Source: CG-Epi1 sp964634895 | GTDB taxonomy: Archaea > Thermoplasmatota > Poseidoniia > MGIII > CG-Epi1 | DNA: 39,914 nt | Direction of reading: 5' to 3' | Assembly (NCBI GenBank): GCA_964634895.1 | Contig: CAZWJS010000011.1 | Location: 1-39,914 of the forward strand | Part shown: piece by piece, positions 16,243 to 23,801 of the stretch | How positions within the stretch are numbered: the stretch's first letter is position 1 | Layout: the number at the start of each line of letters is the position of its first letter | Made by a program: the position numbers and the translations under genes | The notes under the pieces: model-generated | The model's database searches: none | What the model was told of the DNA's origin: nothing | Seen by the model: the letters and a program-made list of their open reading frames with translations, nothing else

Positions 16243-16296
16243 ACTGGAGTCTATACCACCCCAAGGTACAAGGATGCCAAGCTACCCCACGAGCCC
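16221..16296 (-). tRNA. tRNA-Pro (anticodon GGG), CCA encoded
   Basis: On the minus strand the acceptor GGGCTCG (5' end at 16296) pairs with CGAGCCC. The D-arm is GGGGTAGCTTGGCATCC. The anticodon stem GTACC/GGTAT encloses loop TTGGGGT, giving anticodon GGG. The T-stem TCCAG/CTGGG encloses TTCAAAT, followed by discriminator A and an encoded CCA (16221-16223). It lies directly behind rpoN with its own box, and its 3' 22 bases overlap the convergent ROK gene. Confidence 0.95.
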
Positions 16297-16313
16297 AGTA
16301 TTTGGTATAATTA

Positions 16314-16327
16314 TGGGTTATAATTAA
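16314..16327 (-). promoter_or_regulatory. TATA-like box for tRNA-Pro
   Basis: The minus strand reads TTTAATTATAACCC, centred about 25 nt before the tRNA 5' end. It lies in the short gap after the rpoN stop, so the tRNA need not depend on read-through from the ribosomal operon. Confidence 0.5.
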
Positions 16328-16333
16328 AGAGAC

Positions 16334-16525
16334 TTAATCGTAAGGTAGTAATTCATCTATTAAATCTAGGTGGGAAACAAAAATTTTCCTGCAACAATAT
16401 CTTTCAAGGCCCAAGGAATCCATGATTTCGCCAGGATTCTCTCCTGCATCCTTTCTCTCTACAAATTCTTCGTAAAGCCCCCCAACAACTTTGTTACAAC
16501 TAAAACATCTAACTGGAATTAACAT
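16334..16525 (-). CDS. rpoN: DNA-directed RNA polymerase subunit N (Rpb10)
   Basis: A 63-residue zinc-binding polymerase assembly subunit. The CFSCNK near the N terminus and RYCCRK later provide the CxxC and CC zinc ligands of this family, and the MIPVRCF-like start (MLIPVRCFSCNK) is diagnostic. Last gene of the L18e-L13-S9-RpoN operon, 6 nt after S9. The rpoK gene that often follows is absent; tRNA-Pro comes next. Confidence 0.97.
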   Translation of the reverse strand: MLIPVRCFSCNKVVGGLYEEFVERKDAGENPGEIMDSLGLERYCCRKIFVSHLDLIDELLPYD

Positions 16526-16531
16526 GTTAAA

Positions 16532-16933
16532 TCACCTGTAGGATTTCTGCCTCTTTTTACGTGCGCCACGACCCATAGGGTGTTTTGGTTCTTTTCTTCT
16601 CGTATCATTAACTAATAATGCACGATCGTAATTTTGGAATAATTTCTGCAAATGGTCATCATCAAACCATTTAATGATTCCTCTTGCAATTGCAGTTCTT
16701 GAAGCTTCGGCTTGACCCATAACGCCCCCTCCAGCTACACTTACATTTATATCAACTCTATTTGCTTGTTTTGCTGCAAGTTCCAAAGGCTCCTTGATTT
16801 TTAAACGAGCTAGTTCCGGCTGGTAAAATTCAACAGGTTTATTATTAATTCGGACTCTACCTTTACCAGATCTTAGCGTAGCTCGAGCAATGGCAGTTTT
16901 TCTCTTTCCACTAGTGTGTACTACTTTAACCAT
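16532..16933 (-). CDS. rps9: Ribosomal protein S9 (uS9)
   Basis: A 133-residue small-subunit protein with the family N terminus HTSGKRKTAIARATLRSGKG, central VAGGGVMGQAEASRTAIARGI and the conserved basic C terminus RRKEPKHPMGRGARKKRQKSYR, whose tail reaches the P-site tRNA. The ATG overlaps the end of the L13 gene by 8 nt. Confidence 0.97.
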   Translation of the reverse strand: MVKVVHTSGKRKTAIARATLRSGKGRVRINNKPVEFYQPELARLKIKEPLELAAKQANRVDINVSVAGGGVMGQAEASRTAIARGIIKWFDDDHLQKLFQNYDRALLVNDTRRKEPKHPMGRGARKKRQKSYR

Positions 16934-17345
16934 TAAATTTAGCTCCTAGAACTTTAGATATTTCGCTCAAAGTTATATATTTCGCCGAATCATTCATTTT
17001 AGCATTGTCAACAGTTTCAATATTCTTTTTTTCAATTTCGTTGGGTTCTCCAATGTCTACTTTTAACCTTTTGAAAGCTTCACGACCTCTTGGTTTTTGG
17101 TATGGTATCATTCCCCTTACTGCTCTCTTAAGCATGAGATGTGGCATTCTAGGGTAGTATGGTCCTTTTCTTGGGTGATTTAAGTTTCTTTTGTCAACAT
17201 ATTCTCTAATAACCATATCTTTTGTACCAGAAATTACCGCTCTTTCGGCATTTATTATGTGTATTTGTTCTCCATTCAGCAAACTTTTAGCTACAGAACT
17301 TGCTAGTCTTCCCATAATACAATTCTTAGCATCTATAATTTTCAT
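16926..17345 (-). CDS. rpl13: Ribosomal protein L13 (uL13)
   Basis: A 139-residue large-subunit protein of archaeal type: start IIDAKNCIMGRLASSVAKSLL, then HIINAERAVISG, HPRKGPYYPRMPHLMLKRAVRGMIPYQKPRGREAFK (split motifs of the family). Its start codon shares one base with the L18e stop (TAATG), indicating coupling. Confidence 0.97.
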   Translation of the reverse strand: MKIIDAKNCIMGRLASSVAKSLLNGEQIHIINAERAVISGTKDMVIREYVDKRNLNHPRKGPYYPRMPHLMLKRAVRGMIPYQKPRGREAFKRLKVDIGEPNEIEKKNIETVDNAKMNDSAKYITLSEISKVLGAKFNG

Positions 17346-17716
17346 TATCCAATCACCATTACGTCCTTTCCTTTAGGGTTTGATTTGATAAAATCGGTAT
17401 AAGATATACATTTTCCTCCAGCTTTCTCTATTTTTTCGGTGGCTGACTTAGTAAAGCTGTATGCAGTAACTGTCATTTTTTTAGTAATATTCCCACTTCC
17501 CATTAATTTCCCAGGGATGATAGCCTTTCCGTTTTTTTTGATATTGTATTCAAGCTTGCTTATATTTACAATAGGCCAATTGCGAGATGGTCCTTCAAGA
17601 CGTTTAGCAATGCTTCTCCAAATCGGTGCTTCATTCTTCCGAGAAGCCTCTTTCAAACTAGTTATGGTTTCGACTAGCTCTGAGTTGCTCTTTCGGGTGA
17701 TTTGTTTCAGCGACAT
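17345..17716 (-). CDS. rpl18e: Ribosomal protein L18e (eL18)
   Basis: A 123-residue archaeal/eukaryotic-type large-subunit protein. It shows APIWRSIAKRLEGPSRNWPIVNISKLE and the later IIPGKLMGSGNITKKMTVTAYSFTKSA, which are family-typical. First gene of the local L18e-L13-S9-RpoN operon; a TATA-like CTTTAAATAC (17756-17765) about 45 nt upstream suggests a leader of about 20 nt. Confidence 0.96.
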   Translation of the reverse strand: MSLKQITRKSNSELVETITSLKEASRKNEAPIWRSIAKRLEGPSRNWPIVNISKLEYNIKKNGKAIIPGKLMGSGNITKKMTVTAYSFTKSATEKIEKAGGKCISYTDFIKSNPKGKDVMVIG

Positions 17717-17755
17717 CGTTAGATTCTCAAAGTAGGTTGGCGGCCAGACTGTGCC

Positions 17756-17765
17756 GTATTTAAAG
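17756..17765 (-). promoter_or_regulatory. TATA-like box for the L18e-L13-S9-RpoN operon
   Basis: The minus strand reads CTTTAAATAC, about 45 nt before the L18e ATG and immediately behind the purN stop. It separates the ribosomal operon from the upstream panB-reductase-purN unit. Confidence 0.45.
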
Positions 17766-17767
17766 TA

Positions 17768-18373
17768 TTAGTCGGGTTTAATAGTGACGTTCTTTCCATT
17801 TATTTGAATTTTATTTGAGCAAAGCAATTCAATAGCCTTTGGGAATAATTTATGTTCTAAAGGTAATATTTTCTCAGATAAACTTTCCTCAGTTTCATTT
17901 TCGCTGAGTTCAACAGATGCTTGCATTATTATTGGCCCAGTATCAACACCATCATCAACTAAATGTACTGTGCAACCACTAATTTTAGCTCGTGCATTAA
18001 TGGTATCTCTGTGCGCATTAGCTCCCGGAAAAGAGGGCAACAGTGACGGGTGAATATTAATTATTCTATTTTTGTAATGTTTAATAAATTCTGGAGTCAA
18101 AATCCTCATGAAGCCTGCAAGTACTATTATTTCAATATCGTGTGTTCTGAGTACGTCTAAAATTTCTTTTTCAAATTCTTCCCTTTTTTTTCCTTTTGAT
18201 TCAATAAGAGTACAGTCAATATTATGTTTTTTTGCCTTATTTATAGCGCGTGCTTCTTTTTTATCAACTATTAGATGGGTAATTTCAGCATTGGGTAGGT
18301 CTCCTTTTTCAGATGAATCAATAATAGATTGGAAATTGCTTCCTCTTCCAGAAGCCATAACTGCAACTTTCAT
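17768..18373 (-). CDS. purN: Phosphoribosylglycinamide formyltransferase
   Basis: An enzyme of about 201 residues that transfers a formyl group from 10-formyl-tetrahydrofolate to GAR in purine synthesis. Start MKVAVMASGRGSNFQSI contains the phosphate-binding loop. Catalytic residues sit in NIHPSLLPSFPG (Asn and His) and HLVDDGVDTGPII (Asp). An in-frame ATG at 18418 would add 15 residues overlapping the upstream gene; the ATG at 18373, 10 nt after the upstream stop, fits the family start. It lies in one direction with panB and the riboflavin reductase. Confidence 0.95.
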   Translation of the reverse strand: MKVAVMASGRGSNFQSIIDSSEKGDLPNAEITHLIVDKKEARAINKAKKHNIDCTLIESKGKKREEFEKEILDVLRTHDIEIIVLAGFMRILTPEFIKHYKNRIINIHPSLLPSFPGANAHRDTINARAKISGCTVHLVDDGVDTGPIIMQASVELSENETEESLSEKILPLEHKLFPKAIELLCSNKIQINGKNVTIKPD

Positions 18374-18383
18374 ATTTAACTTT

Positions 18384-19022
18384 TTAGCTTTTTGGGATGT
18401 ATTTGAGCAAAATACCATCTGCCATACTATTTATGCTATCAAGTTCCAGTTGGAGTATGTTTTTTATGTTTGTGTTGCCTTGTCCTCCAGCAATCGTTGG
18501 AGTGTTTGTTCCTCCTATAATTACATTTGCAATAAATATGTAGAATTCATCAAATAGGTTTTGATTCAGAAAGGACCACATGACAGTTTCTCCTCCTTCT
18601 ACAAGCATAGTTTCAACACCTCTCTTTTTTAGTTTGGGTAAAAGTTTTAAGAGGTTTATTTCGCTGGTTCCACATCTTATTATCTCAGCATTTACTTTTC
18701 TATTTATTTGTGTCTCTTCACCGATTGCAATTATAGTCTTGCTCTCTTCGTTTAAAGCATTGGAGTGTTTAGGAATTTGGAAATTAGTGTCCAGAATTAT
18801 TCTCATAGGATTTTTACTATTTCTATGTTTATTTCTAGCTGTAAGTGTAGGATTATCTTCTATTATTGTACCAATTCCTACTAATATAGCGTCACATTTA
18901 GATCTTAATTTGTGTACTCTTTTAAAATCATCTTTGTTGGATAGTTTTAATTTTTTTCTATCAGGTAAAGCAATTTTTCCATCAGCAGAAGCAGCACAAT
19001 TTAGGATTATTTTAGGGAACAC
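18384..19022 (-). CDS. 2,5-diamino-6-ribosylamino-pyrimidinone 5'-phosphate reductase (RibD C-terminal family)
   Basis: A 212-residue stand-alone RibD_C reductase of the archaeal/fungal (RIB7-like) riboflavin pathway, which reduces the ribosyl side chain with NAD(P)H. Evidence: the N terminus KIILNCAASADGKIAL, then CDAILVGIGTIIEDNPTLTAR, PMRIILDTNFQIP and the later ETMLVEGGETVMWSFLNQNLFDE. No deaminase domain is attached, as expected in archaea. The start is GTG at 19022, with a TATA-like box (about 19041-19052) 24 nt upstream, so the gene may have its own promoter despite following panB. Confidence 0.92.
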   Translation of the reverse strand: MFPKIILNCAASADGKIALPDRKKLKLSNKDDFKRVHKLRSKCDAILVGIGTIIEDNPTLTARNKHRNSKNPMRIILDTNFQIPKHSNALNEESKTIIAIGEETQINRKVNAEIIRCGTSEINLLKLLPKLKKRGVETMLVEGGETVMWSFLNQNLFDEFYIFIANVIIGGTNTPTIAGGQGNTNIKNILQLELDSINSMADGILLKYIPKS

Positions 19023-19061
19023 GTAATTCTATTGAGTGAGGATTAAAAGATAATGGGTATC

Positions 19062-19077
19062 TACTCATTAATGAGTA
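19062..19077. repeat. Perfect 16-bp palindrome between panB and the reductase gene
   Basis: TACTCATTAATGAGTA is identical to its reverse complement. It starts one base after the panB stop (in minus-strand direction) and lies about 10 bp upstream of the TATA-like box of the reductase gene. It could be an operator for a dimeric regulator or part of a 3'-end signal. It has no T-tract, so a classic hairpin terminator is unlikely. Confidence 0.5.
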
Positions 19078-19078
19078 A

Positions 19079-19888
19079 TCAATATTGTTCTTTAATATTT
19101 GGGAATTTCTGTTCTTTTACGTCCTTTACATAGGATTTAACTGCCTTGTTTATATCTTCAAATAAGTTTAGATATCTCCTCAAGAATCTTGGATTAAATT
19201 CATGTGTCATTCCAAGCATGTCATGTAAAACTAAAACCTGACCATCAACATTGGCACCAGCACCGATACCAATTACAGGTACGCTTATAGATTCACTAAC
19301 CACTTTTGCAAGTTTTGCAGGGATCTTTTCAAGAACTATTGAAAAACATCCGGCATCTTCCAGTAGTTTTGCATCAGATAATAGTTTCTCAGCTTCCTCA
19401 TCTTTTTTTGCTCTAACTGTATAAGTTCCAAATTTGTAAATTGATTGAGGAGTCAGACCAAGATGGCCCATTACTGGTATTCCTGCTGTAAGTATTCTTT
19501 CAATAGACTCCATTATTTCGGACCCGCCTTCCAATTTGACGGCGTGTGCTCCAGATTCTTTCATTATTCTGATAGAGGACTCGAGTGCCCTTATTGAATT
19601 TCCTTGGTATGAACCAAATGGTAAATCTACAACTACGAGTGCTCTTTTTACGGCTCTAACAACTGAGCTAGCATGGTATATCATATTGTCTAATGTAATA
19701 GGTAATGTGGTTTCATGTCCAGCTACTACGTTTGATGCTGAATCTCCAACTAAAATTACATCTACTCCAGCAGCATCAATTATTCTTGCTAAAGTATAAT
19801 CATACGAAGTAAGCATTGATATCTTTTCATTTTGCATTTTCATTTCATGCAGAACGTTCGTGGTTATTCTTTTATAATCCTTACTCAT
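19079..19888 (-). CDS. panB: 3-methyl-2-oxobutanoate hydroxymethyltransferase
   Basis: A 269-residue ketopantoate hydroxymethyltransferase, using 5,10-methylene-tetrahydrofolate to make ketopantoate for coenzyme A. TIM-barrel motifs are ISMLTSYDYTLARIID, VDVILVGDSASNVVAGHETT, VVDLPFGSYQ, GAHAVKLEGG, VMGHLGLTPQS and VIGIGAG. Length is standard. It is divergent from nuoA; a ribosome-binding-like AAAGGT precedes the ATG and a TATA-like CTTAATAAATAG lies at 19922-19933. Confidence 0.96.
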   Translation of the reverse strand: MSKDYKRITTNVLHEMKMQNEKISMLTSYDYTLARIIDAAGVDVILVGDSASNVVAGHETTLPITLDNMIYHASSVVRAVKRALVVVDLPFGSYQGNSIRALESSIRIMKESGAHAVKLEGGSEIMESIERILTAGIPVMGHLGLTPQSIYKFGTYTVRAKKDEEAEKLLSDAKLLEDAGCFSIVLEKIPAKLAKVVSESISVPVIGIGAGANVDGQVLVLHDMLGMTHEFNPRFLRRYLNLFEDINKAVKSYVKDVKEQKFPNIKEQY

Positions 19889-19921
19889 TTTTCTACCTTT
19901 CGGATTTATCTAGAACTAGGG

Positions 19922-19933
19922 CTATTTATTAAG
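19922..19933 (-). promoter_or_regulatory. TATA-like box for panB
   Basis: The minus strand reads CTTAATAAATAG, centred about 39 nt before the panB ATG, with AAAGGTAG about 6 nt before the start. Confidence 0.4.
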
Positions 19934-19970
19934 CATTTTATGTTTTTTACTTGTTCATCAGCCCTAACTC

Positions 19971-19979
19971 TTTTAATAG
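19971..19979 (+). promoter_or_regulatory. TATA-like box for the nuo operon
   Basis: TCTTTTAAT (continuing AGGG) is centred about 25 nt before a GTG at 20000 that fits the family start of NuoA. If used, the 11.5-kb nuo operon begins with a leaderless GTG start. Confidence 0.4.
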
Positions 19980-19999
19980 GGTTTGGCAACAGGGTAAAT

Positions 20000-20359
20000 G
20001 TGCTTGGACATGAGTACGTTCCTATAGGGATTTTTGCGCTTATTGCGTTATCTTTTCCTATTCTGACATTTTTCATCGGAAGGTTCTTCCGACCCAATAA
20101 TGATAATGCTCTCAAAAATTCGACATATGAATGTGGAGAAATTCCAATGGGAGAGGCTCATATTCAATTTCATTTCCAGTATTACATGTTCGCAATTTTA
20201 TTCCTTGTATTTGATCTTGTTGTAGTGTTTCTAATCCTATGGGTCCAAGTGTATTTGGAATTAGCCGTTGCTGCAAAGGTAGTAATGTTATTATTTTTGC
20301 TATTGACTCTTTTAGGTTTGTGGTATGCCTTTAGAAAAGAGGATGTGATTTGGATATGA
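20000..20359 (+). CDS. nuoA: NADH-quinone oxidoreductase-like subunit A
   Basis: A small membrane subunit of complex I with three helices. The first helix follows YVPIGIFALIAL. The conserved loop STYECGEIPMGEAHIQFHFQYYMFAILFLVFD contains the Glu/Cys motif next to the quinone cavity. Start uncertain: GTG at 20000 gives 119 residues (normal length) and has a well-placed TATA-like box; an ATG at 19940 gives 139 residues with an extra hydrophobic stretch and overlaps the panB promoter. First gene of the nuo operon; its stop overlaps the nuoB ATG (ATGA). Confidence 0.9.
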   Translation: MLGHEYVPIGIFALIALSFPILTFFIGRFFRPNNDNALKNSTYECGEIPMGEAHIQFHFQYYMFAILFLVFDLVVVFLILWVQVYLELAVAAKVVMLLFLLLTLLGLWYAFRKEDVIWI

Positions 20360-20997
20360 GTGGTAGGGGCGTTCAAGGTAATCCAAAACTCCGGAGAGGC
20401 TTAGGTTCTAAAACTACAGATTCCGATAAAATAATGGAAGATCCTCCGGCAGGTGACTGGCTTATTCTTCGTTCAGATCAATTATTGAAGTGGATTGATG
20501 ATGCAGTTTACAATGTAGCAGAAGCTACCGGTGTAAGAGAATTAGTAGATAGAGTCACAAGGCCCATTTTCAACTATGCTCAAAGATTCTCCCCACATCC
20601 TTTACATTTTGGTATTATGTGTTGTGCAATAGAAATGGGTCAGGCTTCGGCGCCAGATCACGATATTGATAGATTAGGCTTAGTTTACCGTTCATCACCT
20701 AGGCAATGTGATGTTTTGATAGTAAATGGGCCAGTTTGTGAGAAATTAAGGCCCAAATTAAAAACATTATATGAGCAAATGCCTGAACCAAAATGGGTTA
20801 TCGCAATGGGTGAGTGTGCGATATCTGGTGGTCCGTATTGGGATTCTTATTCAGTTGTTGCGGGGGCAGACACTTTCATGCCAGTTGATGTATACATACC
20901 AGGTTGTCCTGTTAGACCTGAAGCATTAATGCATGGTTTTTTGACATTGCAAAAAAAGATTAGAGAAAAAGAACCAGGAATGTTTTTGAGGAGATAA
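20356..20997 (+). CDS. nuoB: NADH-quinone oxidoreductase-like subunit B
   Basis: The 213-residue peripheral subunit that holds iron-sulfur cluster N2, the final electron donor to quinone. Cluster ligands are visible as GIMCCAIEM (tandem Cys89-Cys90), MGECAISGG (Cys154) and IPGCPVRPE (Cys184). The N terminus has a basic extension of about 30 residues. I chose the ATG at 20356, which overlaps the nuoA stop as ATGA; a TTG six bases earlier would add two residues. Confidence 0.96.
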   Translation: MSGRGVQGNPKLRRGLGSKTTDSDKIMEDPPAGDWLILRSDQLLKWIDDAVYNVAEATGVRELVDRVTRPIFNYAQRFSPHPLHFGIMCCAIEMGQASAPDHDIDRLGLVYRSSPRQCDVLIVNGPVCEKLRPKLKTLYEQMPEPKWVIAMGECAISGGPYWDSYSVVAGADTFMPVDVYIPGCPVRPEALMHGFLTLQKKIREKEPGMFLRR

Positions 20998-20998
20998 G

Positions 20999-21478
20999 GT
21001 GGAAATTAAATCTTTCATTAAAGAATTGTCTACTACAAAGGGGATTAGTGCAGTTTCATTAGTAAGGGATAATGTAGTAAAGCTTAGTTTGGAGAAAGAA
21101 AGTTGCAAGGATTTTTTTACAAAAGTCAAGGAGGATTATGGTTTTGAACATTGTTCCTTGATTAGTGCAGTAGATAATCAGCCTCAGTTTGAATTAGTGT
21201 ACCACTTTTCGGCAATTAATGGTTCGATATTTATCGATAAGAGTCCTTCTGCAGTAATGTTGGAAATCCATGTTCTTTTAGAGAGAGACACTCCTACTAT
21301 TGATTCAATATCTGATCTTTGGGGAGGAGCTAATTGGCATGAAAGAGAAGCTTTCGATCTGATGGGTATTTATTTCATAGGTCATCCGGATTTACGTAGA
21401 GTTTTATTGCCAGAAGGATTTGCAGGTCATCCACTTAGGAAAGATTATGTATATGAAATACATGAGGAGGAGTGGTAA
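20999..21478 (+). CDS. nuoC: NADH-quinone oxidoreductase-like subunit C
   Basis: The 159-residue 30-kDa-type subunit of the connecting module, with the diagnostic block WHEREAFDLMGIYFIGHPDLR followed by RVLLPEGFAGHPLRKDY. The start is GTG, 1 base after the nuoB stop. It is a separate gene from nuoD, unlike the fused NuoCD of enterobacteria. The stop shares a base with the nuoD ATG. Confidence 0.95.
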   Translation: MEIKSFIKELSTTKGISAVSLVRDNVVKLSLEKESCKDFFTKVKEDYGFEHCSLISAVDNQPQFELVYHFSAINGSIFIDKSPSAVMLEIHVLLERDTPTIDSISDLWGGANWHEREAFDLMGIYFIGHPDLRRVLLPEGFAGHPLRKDYVYEIHEEEW

Positions 21479-22572
21479 TGGCGGAAATGTGGATTAGTAT
21501 GGGTCCTCAGCATCCTATGACACATGGGCTCTGGACGCTGAAGGTGAAAGTGGATGGGGAAACAATTGTTGATGCGGATCCTGAGTTAGGTTATCTTCAT
21601 CGTTCAGTCGAAAAGATGGGAGAGAGAAGGAAATATTTTATGAACACTACCTTGACAGATAGACTCTGTTATGCGAGTTCTACTACTTGGACTCATTGCT
21701 ATGTTTTATCTATAGAAGAATTGATGGATGTAGAGGTTCCTGAAAGGGCTAAATATATTCGCACTATAATGTTGGAATTACAAAGGCTAGCCTCACATTT
21801 AATGTGGGCTGGTGCCTATATGCCTGATTTGGGCCATATTACTGGTGCACTGTATTTCTGGAGAGACAGAGAATTATTTTTGAATCTTTTAGAATTGCCA
21901 AGTGGCAGCCGTTTGTTGTATAATTATATGAGAATTGGCGGTGTCAAAAGAGATTTACCAAATGGTTTTGAGGAAAAAACTGAAAGAGTTATGAAACTTT
22001 TTGAGCAAAGATTAGATGAATATGCTGATCTTTTTGAAAATTCAAAAATCTTTAGGATGAGAACTGAAGATGTTGGTAAATTCACCGCTTCTCAAGCCCA
22101 AAATCTAGGTATAACTGGCCCTAATTTAAGAGGCTGTGGGACCCAGTTTGATCTTCGTCGCCATGATACATATGAGATATATGATGAAATAGATTGGGAA
22201 ATTCAAACTAGAGAAGCAGGCCCAGGCTACAGTGACTGTTACAGTAGATATATGGTTAGGATTGATGAGATGAAGGAATCTATACGTATAATTAGAGAGT
22301 GTTTTAAGAAAATGCCTTCAGGTCCAACTCTTGCTTCTACAATTCCTGTTAGGGCGCAGGGTGAAGCATTTCGAAGAACTGAAGATTCTAGAGGTGAGGC
22401 TTTGATGTATGTTGTAGGGGATGGTTCAGACAGACCATATAGATGGAAAATTAAGAGTCCAATGTTTACAACTATTTCAGCATGCCCACATTATTTGAAA
22501 GGTTACAAAGTAGCAGATATTCCTGCAATCATGGGTAGTATTGATATTTGTATAGGGGAGACTGATAAGTGA
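21478..22572 (+). CDS. nuoD: NADH-quinone oxidoreductase-like subunit D
   Basis: The 364-residue 49-kDa-type subunit that forms the quinone-binding pocket with NuoB and NuoH. The N-terminal GPQHPMTHG contains the quinone-contacting His; further motifs are LGYLHRSVEKMGE, LQRLASHLMW and the C-terminal MGSIDICIGETDK. The hydrogenase nickel-ligand cysteine pairs are absent, so this is a respiratory complex rather than a membrane-bound hydrogenase. ATG at 21478 (TAATG overlap) is preferred over a GTG six bases earlier. Confidence 0.96.
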   Translation: MAEMWISMGPQHPMTHGLWTLKVKVDGETIVDADPELGYLHRSVEKMGERRKYFMNTTLTDRLCYASSTTWTHCYVLSIEELMDVEVPERAKYIRTIMLELQRLASHLMWAGAYMPDLGHITGALYFWRDRELFLNLLELPSGSRLLYNYMRIGGVKRDLPNGFEEKTERVMKLFEQRLDEYADLFENSKIFRMRTEDVGKFTASQAQNLGITGPNLRGCGTQFDLRRHDTYEIYDEIDWEIQTREAGPGYSDCYSRYMVRIDEMKESIRIIRECFKKMPSGPTLASTIPVRAQGEAFRRTEDSRGEALMYVVGDGSDRPYRWKIKSPMFTTISACPHYLKGYKVADIPAIMGSIDICIGETDK

Positions 22573-23801
22573 GTTTGTTCAGTGTCTGTAAATCAATGGC
22601 AGAGTGGACTGCAGTTCACCTACTTATTCCCGTTTTTAATTTTCAAAAAGGGCTTTTTCCACCATTTAGTAATCCTGCAGGTTCTGTTGCTGATTGGTTA
22701 GGAACAGATGGAGGTATTACTACATTAGCTTGGGTTTATGCAGTTAATATTGCCTTTGCAATTGGTATGACTAATTTAATTATTGTTATACATTTGGAGA
22801 GGAAAATTGCAGCAAGGATCCAGGATCGCAGGGGACCCATGCTGTCCTTTAGGTCATTTAGAGAGTTGGGAGAAGATTTAGCAGGTAAAGCACCCTCCTG
22901 GAAGTTTAAGCAGAATTATGCAGGTATCGGAATATTGCAGAATATGGCAGATGGGATTAAGGCTATTACAAAAGAGTTGATTATACCTGCTAAAGCAGAT
23001 AGATTTTTGTTTACAATGGGGCCTATAATTTTTATTTCATCCTCTGTTTTTTTATTGGTTTTATTTCCCTTGTCTGATAGGTTTGCTGCATCTTCAGCTC
23101 CAGCAGGATTAATGGTAATTATGGCAGCTTTTTCTATAGCTCCAATTGGTGTTTTAACTTCAGGCTGGGCATCTAACAATAAGTATTCTATGATAGGAGG
23201 TATGAGGTCAGCTGCACAATTGATGTCATATGAGATACCTCTTCTTTTGAGTATGGCTGGAGTTTTTCTCCTAGCTGGTTCGTTTAATCCAGTAGATATT
23301 GTAGAGCAACAGCAGGAATCCACGTGGTTATTTGGTTTGCCAATGTGGAATTTTATTCCTCAATTTATAGGATTTATCGTTTTTATGATATGTATTTTGG
23401 CAGAAGTTGAAAGAGTACCTTTTGATTTACCTGAGGCTGAAGCTGAGCTTGTAGAAGGCTGGACAACTGAATATAGCGGTATACGCTATATGCTTTTTTT
23501 AGCTGCAGAATATATACGTGGTTTTGCAGGAGCTGCGGTGGCCACAATTTTGTTTTTAGGTGGTTGGGCAGGCCCTTGGCCTATCCCTCCTGAAATCTGG
23601 TTTTTGCTTAAGGTTTATTTAATTATAATTTTCTGGATATTTATTAGGTGGACAGTTCCACGAATAAGGACTGATCAAATTTTGGAATTGGGTTGGAAAA
23701 AATTATTGCCCTTGTCTTTGATTAATATTCTTATCGTAATTCTTATGGTTGAGGTTTATCCTTATTTTTCAGATATTGTCCAACTACCGGAGGTTTTTTA
23801 G
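22569..23801 (+). CDS. nuoH: NADH-quinone oxidoreductase-like subunit H
   Basis: A 410-residue membrane subunit with about eight helices at the quinone entry site. Conserved pieces are ERKIAARIQDRRGP, ADGIKAITKE, MRSAAQLMSYEIPLLLS and the acidic funnel AEVERVPFDLPEAEAELVEGW. Compared with the usual GPNRVGPxGLLQPLAD loop, about 25 residues are inserted after RRGP (residues about 91-115, including FRSFRELGEDLAG). The start is GTG, overlapping the nuoD stop (GTGA); an ATG ten codons later is possible. Confidence 0.94.
   Translation: MSLFSVCKSMAEWTAVHLLIPVFNFQKGLFPPFSNPAGSVADWLGTDGGITTLAWVYAVNIAFAIGMTNLIIVIHLERKIAARIQDRRGPMLSFRSFRELGEDLAGKAPSWKFKQNYAGIGILQNMADGIKAITKELIIPAKADRFLFTMGPIIFISSSVFLLVLFPLSDRFAASSAPAGLMVIMAAFSIAPIGVLTSGWASNNKYSMIGGMRSAAQLMSYEIPLLLSMAGVFLLAGSFNPVDIVEQQQESTWLFGLPMWNFIPQFIGFIVFMICILAEVERVPFDLPEAEAELVEGWTTEYSGIRYMLFLAAEYIRGFAGAAVATILFLGGWAGPWPIPPEIWFLLKVYLIIIFWIFIRWTVPRIRTDQILELGWKKLLPLSLINILIVILMVEVYPYFSDIVQLPEVF

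Noticed and set aside
19832..19999. Extended N terminus of NuoA
   Set aside because: It overlaps the start of panB and both promoter regions and is unlike the family; only the ATG at 19940 remains a reasonable alternative.
21478..22572. Operon as a membrane-bound [NiFe] hydrogenase
   Set aside because: NuoD lacks the paired nickel-binding cysteines, and the gene order and NuoA, J, K and N match quinone-reducing complex I.
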